From positions 1 to 9,296 of the forward strand of contig DASUFH010000378.1 in the NCBI GenBank assembly GCA_036274645.1: a stretch of 9,296 nucleotides of DNA. The letters run 5' to 3'. How positions within the stretch are numbered: position 1 is the first letter of the stretch; every line of letters begins with the position of its first letter. Origin of the DNA: DASUFH01 sp036274645 (GTDB lineage Bacteria; Acidobacteriota; Terriglobia; 20CM-2-55-15). The notes beneath the pieces are model-generated. The model ran no database searches. It had not been told where the DNA came from and saw nothing but the letters and a program-made list of their open reading frames with translations. Made by a program: the position numbers and the translations under genes. Of this stretch, positions 5,549 to 9,296 are shown one piece after another.

Positions 5549-7438
5549 TTAGCGCGGAGCGCCGGCGGGTTGCAACGGAGGCGCCGCCGGTCCTCCAGCG
5601 CCACCGCGCGCGCCGCCGCGAGCGCCACCACGGGCGCCACCGCCGCGGCCGCCGCCGCCGCCGCGAGCCGGAGCGGTGGGCATGGCCGCTGTGCCACCCA
5701 CCTTCAGCGCCAGGAACTGCGTGCCCGTTGCGAAGCCGATGTACTGCGTTCCGTCCGCCATGTACGTGATGGGTGGCGCCGCGCCGGTGAGATTGAAAGG
5801 CAGCGCCAGCAGCTCGGCGCCGGTATCCGCCTTGTAGGCGTACAGTGAACTGCCCGCAACCTGAAACAGGAGGTTGCTGGCTGTGGTCATCGTGCCACCG
5901 CCGGTCGCGCCGCCCCTTCCCGACTTCACCCATTTGATCTGGTTCGTTTTGGGATCGCGCGCCTGGAGTCCACCACTGCCCACGTTATCGGGTCCCCAGA
6001 CCGGCATCGGCGTGACTGTTTCCAGGCCGCCCCGGCCACCCACTCCATGCGCGCCGCCGCCCGCGTTGGGGTTGGGTTCGGCGGCTGCCGTAAAGGTGTA
6101 GCTTCTGGCGGTGTAGGGCAGGTAAACCAGACCGGCGTTCGGGTTGTAGGACATCGGCGCCCAGTTGTGCGCGCCGCCGCCACCGGGATAGATCACGACC
6201 GTCTTGGTCTGGTCGTAATAAGCGTCCGGATTGATGATCGGCTTGCCGTTGTTCTTCTTGTCGAAGCCCGTGACCCAGTTGACCGGGACAAAGGGCTCGG
6301 CCGAGACGAACTCTCCATTGGTGCGATCCAGAATATAGAACACACCGCTCTTGGGCGCCTGCATGATGACTTTGCGCGTGCGGCCCCCGATCTGGATATC
6401 GGCCATGATGAAACCGCCGACGGAGTCGAAGTCCCAGCTGTCGGTCGGGACGGTCTGGTAAAACCACTTCAGCTTACCGGTGCTGGCGTCCACGGCCACG
6501 ATCGAGCACGTGTAGAGGCTGTCCCACTTCCCGAATTCGGACTTGGGAATGCTGCGCATTTCCTGCGGCCACGGTTCGGCATTGCCTGTTCCGGCGATCA
6601 CGAGATTCGTATCGGGGTCGTACACGAGGCCATCCCACACCGGGCCGCCGCCGCCGTATTTCGCCCAGTCGCCCGTCCATGTCTTGGCCGCATCCTCCTG
6701 GGCCTTGTCCTCGAAAGGCTGCCCCGGCTTGGGAGGAACCGTATAGAACTTCCACGCGAGCGACCCGTCCTTGAGGTTATATGCCGCGAAAAAACCGCGA
6801 ATATAGTATTCGCCGCCCGCCACGCCGATCACGACCTTGTCGCCGGCGATGCGCGGCGCGATCGTCAGCGAGTAGTACTGATTGATGTCCGCGACTTTGC
6901 TCTGCCACAGCTCTTTGCCGGTGATGGCGTCGAGCGCGATCAGGCGGGCGTCGTTGGCCGCGAGGATGATCTTGCCCTCCGAGATTGCGAGTCCCCGGTT
7001 GTGCGTTCCGCAGCACATATGGCTGCGTGTGGCCGCATCGATCTTGGCGTCGTACATCCACTTCTGTTCGCCGGTGCGCGCGTCGAGCGCGTACACGATG
7101 CTGTTGTCCATCGGCTGGTAGATCGTGTTGTTCCACACCAGGGGCGTTCCTTCGGTGCCACCCTGTCCTCCGGCCGCAGGGACCAGCGGCGCCGACCAGG
7201 CGAGGCCCAGCTTGCCGACGTTCGACTCGTCGATCTGCTTCAGCAGACTGTAGCGCTGTTCGGATTGGGTCAGACCGTAGGTCAGCCAGGATCCCGGCAG
7301 AGCATCCTTGTCCGTCCCGGCAGTCTTGAGAACGTTGGCGTCCACGTTGCGCGGTTGCTGCGCGGCGACGGTGAAAATGAGGATGGACGTGGCGAAAACG
7401 CTCACGGCCACCCAGGCCAGTGTTTTGATCTTGTTCAA
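5549..7438 (-). CDS. PQQ-dependent alcohol dehydrogenase (quinoprotein), probably lanthanide type, with RGG-rich tail
   Basis: This 629-residue periplasmic quinoprotein oxidises alcohols to aldehydes with PQQ. Residues 1-26 are a signal peptide (MNKIKTLAWV..., cleavage near TVAAQQP). Propeller W-motifs recur (LDARTGEQKWMYD, LDAITGKELW, VDASTGKLKWFYQ). Family landmarks: the vicinal disulfide Cys142-Cys143 in HMCCGTHNRG, metal ligands Glu210 (GGEYY) and Asn286 (GTGNAEPW), and the catalytic Asp336 in DSWDFD. Asp338, two residues on, is the extra acidic ligand found in lanthanide enzymes (XoxF, ExaF, PedH). APKSGVFYILDRTNGEF (361-377) and PVNWVTGFD are typical of the ethanol-dehydrogenase/quinohaemoprotein branch, yet no CxxCH cytochrome domain follows; instead residues 591-629 are a Gly/Arg/Ala/Pro tail. 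TTG at 7438 is chosen because AAAGGAG lies seven bases upstream and it begins a clean signal peptide; an upstream ATG (7492) would add 18 polar residues. It diverges from vapBC, 89 bases away. Confidence 0.93.
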   Translation of the reverse strand: MNKIKTLAWVAVSVFATSILIFTVAAQQPRNVDANVLKTAGTDKDALPGSWLTYGLTQSEQRYSLLKQIDESNVGKLGLAWSAPLVPAAGGQGGTEGTPLVWNNTIYQPMDNSIVYALDARTGEQKWMYDAKIDAATRSHMCCGTHNRGLAISEGKIILAANDARLIALDAITGKELWQSKVADINQYYSLTIAPRIAGDKVVIGVAGGEYYIRGFFAAYNLKDGSLAWKFYTVPPKPGQPFEDKAQEDAAKTWTGDWAKYGGGGPVWDGLVYDPDTNLVIAGTGNAEPWPQEMRSIPKSEFGKWDSLYTCSIVAVDASTGKLKWFYQTVPTDSWDFDSVGGFIMADIQIGGRTRKVIMQAPKSGVFYILDRTNGEFVSAEPFVPVNWVTGFDKKNNGKPIINPDAYYDQTKTVVIYPGGGGAHNWAPMSYNPNAGLVYLPYTARSYTFTAAAEPNPNAGGGAHGVGGRGGLETVTPMPVWGPDNVGSGGLQARDPKTNQIKWVKSGRGGATGGGTMTTASNLLFQVAGSSLYAYKADTGAELLALPFNLTGAAPPITYMADGTQYIGFATGTQFLALKVGGTAAMPTAPARGGGGGRGGGARGGARGGARGGAGGPAAPPLQPAGAPR

Positions 7439-7445
7439 GCGGCTT

Positions 7446-7452
7446 CTCCTTT
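7446..7452 (-). promoter_or_regulatory. Shine-Dalgarno AAAGGAG that selects the TTG start of the PQQ dehydrogenase
   Basis: AAAGGAG (minus strand) lies seven bases before TTG at 7438. With this start the protein begins directly with a signal peptide, whereas the longer frame from ATG 7492 would bury the motif in coding sequence and add a basic polar extension before it. Confidence 0.75.
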
Positions 7453-7527
7453 CGCCGTAGTATGCCCGATTTTGCCGACCCTGACGCATCAACCCAGTTA
7501 TATTGTTTTCATGGTAACCTTGCTTCT

Positions 7528-7800
7528 ATGAAAGCCACGATCGAATTCGATGATGAACTTTACCGCCAGCTGAAGGCGGTGGCGGCCTTGCGGGGGCAGA
7601 AGCTTCGTGAACTTGTTGAAGAAGGCGTGCGGATGGTCCTGCAATCTCCACGCCGGCTTCCGATGGACCAACCGAAAGCCGCCTTGCCGATGATCGCGTC
7701 ATCCCGGAAGAAGAGGATCCTGAAAGTACCGGACGATATTGCCTCCAGGGTTGAGCTGGCTGAAGAACTGGAGCGCTATGCGGCATCTCTGCGACAGTAA
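7528..7800 (+). CDS. vapB: VapB-type antitoxin
   Basis: This is a 90-residue protein beginning MKATIEFDDELYRQLKAVAA, a beta-strand followed by helices (to about residue 39, LRELVEEGVRMVLQ) that fits the ribbon-helix-helix DNA-binding fold of VapB antitoxins. The Pro-rich middle and the C-terminal helix (VELAEELERYAASLRQ) would be the part that wraps around and blocks the toxin. ATG at 7528 is chosen because it puts the conserved strand at the N-terminus; an in-frame ATG at 7462 would add 22 unrelated residues and extend across the leader of the divergent gene. No good Shine-Dalgarno precedes 7528; a TATATT box at 7499-7504 could be a -10 element, giving a very short leader. Its last 23 bases overlap vapC. 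VapB-VapC complexes usually repress their own promoter, so the short divergent spacer shared with the dehydrogenase may be bound by them (inference). Confidence 0.85.
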   Translation: MKATIEFDDELYRQLKAVAALRGQKLRELVEEGVRMVLQSPRRLPMDQPKAALPMIASSRKKRILKVPDDIASRVELAEELERYAASLRQ

Positions 7801-8215
7801 TGTGATCCTGGCTGCGGTCGTGGCCGCGCATCCGCATCACGATGCTGCGCTGGACTGGATTGCCGGTTTCGGGGCCCAGGATACGGTGACGCTGTGCCGG
7901 CAGACGCAGATGTCCCTGTTGCGCCTGCTGACGACGGAAGCGGTGATGCAGGATGAGGTTCAGACCAATGCGAATGCGGCCTCTCTGCTGAACCAGCTCA
8001 TGGCCGATCCGCGTTTCGAGTTCGTTGACCGTGAGCCCCCCGATTTTCAGTCATCCTGGCTTGGTATGGCCGGCCTGCGTTCCGCTTCTCCAAAACTCTG
8101 GATGGATGCCTATCTGGCCGCGTTCGCCAGGGGACATTCTCTTCGTTTCGTTACGTTCGACTCGGGTTTTGCGTCTTTCCGAAAGGCCGGAGTTGACGTA
8201 TTGATCCTTCAATAG
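7778..8215 (+). CDS. vapC: VapC-type PIN-domain toxin ribonuclease
   Basis: This 145-residue PIN-domain protein should be an Mg-dependent RNase toxin that cleaves tRNA or rRNA until neutralised by VapB. PIN acidic residues are seen at Asp6 (CDSNVI), Asp110 in SPKLWMDAYLAAFA, and Asp128 in LRFVTFDSGF. At the position where many VapCs have the second-strand Glu (TExxFLRLLT) this protein has Gln44 (TQMSLLRLLT); I recall this TQ form in other members of this subgroup, so it need not mean inactivity. The ATG at 7778 is chosen because it places the DxN strand at residue 6 and has GGAG four bases upstream; the frame extends 13 codons further to 7739, but that part is encoded within vapB. The 23-base overlap with vapB indicates one transcript and coupled translation, normal for this module. 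The length matches the family. Confidence 0.9.
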   Translation: MRHLCDSNVILAAVVAAHPHHDAALDWIAGFGAQDTVTLCRQTQMSLLRLLTTEAVMQDEVQTNANAASLLNQLMADPRFEFVDREPPDFQSSWLGMAGLRSASPKLWMDAYLAAFARGHSLRFVTFDSGFASFRKAGVDVLILQ

Positions 8216-8304
8216 GCGGTTCCGTCCGGTCCTGATTCAAACGCGAATGAATCGCTTCCACGCGGCAGTCGGCGTGCTGCCAGGGTTGTTGGGAGGACGA
8301 ATCT

Positions 8305-8802
8305 ATGAACCGCAAAGCAAGGTTTCTCGGTCATCTGATTCATCCCATGCTCATCGTGTTCCCGTTGGGGCTGCTGGCCACGGCGGTTGTTTTCGATCTG
8401 ATTTCGTTATTTAGCGGTAATCCGCTGTGGACCGGCATTGCTTTCTACATGATAGGGGCTGGGGTGGTCGGGGGACTTCTGGCCGCCGTCTTCGGCCTTT
8501 GGGACTGGCGGACCATCCCTTCGGGCACGCGCGCCAGGGCGGTCGGAGCCTGGCATGGTCTGGTGAATGTTGTTGTGGTCATCCTGTTTGTCGGAAGCTG
8601 GGCTCTGCGTTACGACCACCCGCTTGTTCCGGGGGCGCTGGCGCTGACGCTCTCGTTTGTGGCCGGCGCATTGGCGGGTGTTGGAGGCTGGTTAGGAGGC
8701 GAACTGGTTGAACGTCTCGGCGTGGGCATCGATCCGAACGCCGGTCTGAACGCTCCAGGTTCTCTCTCCGGCTCGCGGGATGATCGTCGCGACGCGGCCT
8801 GA
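8305..8802 (+). CDS. DUF2231 family membrane protein
   Basis: This is a 165-residue integral membrane protein with four hydrophobic segments, at about 15-36, 44-65, 84-100 and 109-130. It carries the features I associate with DUF2231: the N-terminal HLIHPMLIVFPLGL (His10 and His13), GLWDWRTIP after the second helix, a histidine in AWHGLVN (His84), and GGWLGGELVERLGVGID at the end. The conserved histidines in and near helices could bind haem or metal, but the function of the family is not established. The C-terminal tail (about 145-165) is polar and acidic/basic. GGGAGG at 8291-8296, eight bases before the ATG, supports the start. It follows vapC by 89 bases on the same strand but is not obviously part of that operon. 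Confidence 0.88.
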   Translation: MNRKARFLGHLIHPMLIVFPLGLLATAVVFDLISLFSGNPLWTGIAFYMIGAGVVGGLLAAVFGLWDWRTIPSGTRARAVGAWHGLVNVVVVILFVGSWALRYDHPLVPGALALTLSFVAGALAGVGGWLGGELVERLGVGIDPNAGLNAPGSLSGSRDDRRDAA

Positions 8803-9078
8803 TCCACCACCGCCCGGAAGTTCCTGACGCGGCGAACCTTTCCAAATATCTGCAGATTCCGGGGCGGTCCAGGGGCGCAACGAGCGCCCAATCGTGTCGA
8901 CTGCGTCCGAACGCAAGCCCCCTGGCCGGATGCCCGGTTCCAGGGCAGGGCAGTGGCGGTTCCGAACGCGGCGCGGGAAACTGTGGACAGACCCGCAGCG
9001 TCGCTGGATAATTCCCCCAAGTCTTGCGGCTGGGCGCTTTTTGCATCACAAGGTCAGGACCGCGAATCAGGAGCGTGG
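8803..9078. other. Intergenic spacer upstream of the cytochrome gene
   Basis: This 276-base GC-rich spacer has no convincing gene, terminator hairpin with T-run, or promoter pair. Minus-strand frames crossing it continue antisense into the DUF2231 gene and look like shadows. The only clear signal is AGGAG at 9069-9073 for the next gene. Confidence 0.4.
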
Positions 9079-9296
9079 ATGTTGGTGAAGCACTACGTAA
9101 TCGCAGCTCTGCTGGCTACTTGCTGGGTGTTCGGCAGCGTCGGGTCCGTCGCGACACAGACGGTTAAGACGCCGGTGGCCGCAGCGAATGGGCCGTGGGG
9201 AGTCATCGAGGATTACTGCTTCGGCTGCCACAATAGCCGGACCAAGGCCGGCGGACGAGCCTTCGATATGTTGTCCCCGGACGGGATCGTTCACGA
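9079..9296 (+). CDS. Secreted c-type cytochrome, probably DUF1592/PSD family, N-terminal fragment
   Basis: Only the first 72 codons are in the window; the frame is open at the right edge. Residues 1-25 form a signal peptide (MLVKHYVIAALLATCWVFG, then small residues). The mature N-terminus has a haem c attachment motif, CFGCH at 47-51, in the context VIEDYCFGCHNSRTKAGG, followed by FDMLSPDG. That context is typical of the large secreted PSD-type cytochromes (DUF1587/1592/1588/1585 modules) common in Planctomycetes and Acidobacteria, which usually run to several hundred residues and often pair with a DUF1552 protein. The substrate is unknown for the family. AGGAG at 9069-9073, five bases before the ATG, supports the start. 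The family call rests on the haem-site context alone, because the diagnostic domains lie outside the window. Confidence 0.75.
   Translation, partial: MLVKHYVIAALLATCWVFGSVGSVATQTVKTPVAAANGPWGVIEDYCFGCHNSRTKAGGRAFDMLSPDGIVH

Noticed and set aside
6047..7531. A 494-codon open frame on the plus strand
   Set aside because: It is fully antisense to the PQQ dehydrogenase, whose protein has clear motifs throughout. Long antisense frames are common in GC-rich coding DNA, and the translated product is Arg/Val/Asp-rich without domain-like patterns.
8610..9020. A 136-codon minus-strand frame covering the spacer after the DUF2231 gene
   Set aside because: About half is antisense to DUF2231 and the rest has no recognisable features, so I treat the spacer as non-coding.
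1..9296. CRISPR arrays, tRNA, rRNA and insertion-sequence transposases
   Set aside because: No regularly spaced direct repeats, no tRNA-like cloverleaf and no transposase-like protein were seen on either strand.

Overview
The window looks like a chromosomal segment of a GC-rich Gram-negative soil bacterium, most likely of the phylum Acidobacteriota. The clues are a secreted NHL protein with GDGGPA loops, secreted proteins built from carboxypeptidase-regulatory-like (beta-sandwich) modules, a PQQ alcohol dehydrogenase with a Gly/Arg tail, the start of a large c-type cytochrome of the DUF1592/PSD type, and an lpxA gene that implies an LPS outer membrane. The phylum is an inference from gene content; there is no rRNA or other taxonomic marker here.

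Layout. Positions 1-2287 (minus strand) hold a two-gene operon: a secreted six-repeat NHL propeller protein, followed with a one-base TAATG overlap by a secreted beta-sandwich-module protein that runs off the left edge. A 327-base divergent spacer separates it from an orphan lpxA on the plus strand (2615-3451), with a TTG start chosen from its Shine-Dalgarno. Next come a possible small two-helix membrane protein (minus, 3588-3818), a relatively AT-rich spacer, and a second secreted beta-sandwich-module protein (plus, 4146-5429). Its end converges on a PQQ-dependent alcohol dehydrogenase (minus, 5549-7438), and the gap between the two genes is filled by a perfect REPIN-like double hairpin (5454-5540). 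Divergent from the dehydrogenase is an overlapping vapB-vapC toxin-antitoxin pair (7528-8215). A DUF2231 membrane protein (8305-8802) and the first 72 codons of a secreted c-type cytochrome (9079 to the right edge) complete the window.

How the genes fit together. Most products are exported: NHL protein, two beta-sandwich proteins, quinoprotein dehydrogenase and cytochrome. The dehydrogenase would pass electrons from alcohol oxidation to a periplasmic cytochrome c, but no dedicated partner (xoxG/xoxJ, pqq genes) lies in the window, and the partial cytochrome at the right edge belongs to a different family, so the link is only suggestive. lpxA stands apart from the usual lpxD-fabZ-lpxA-lpxB cluster.

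The most notable signals are the REPIN-like element, the Asp-x-Asp motif in the dehydrogenase that marks lanthanide-dependent enzymes, and its RGG-rich tail in place of a cytochrome domain. I did not find a clear previously undescribed multi-gene system; the window reads as ordinary chromosome with several interesting details.
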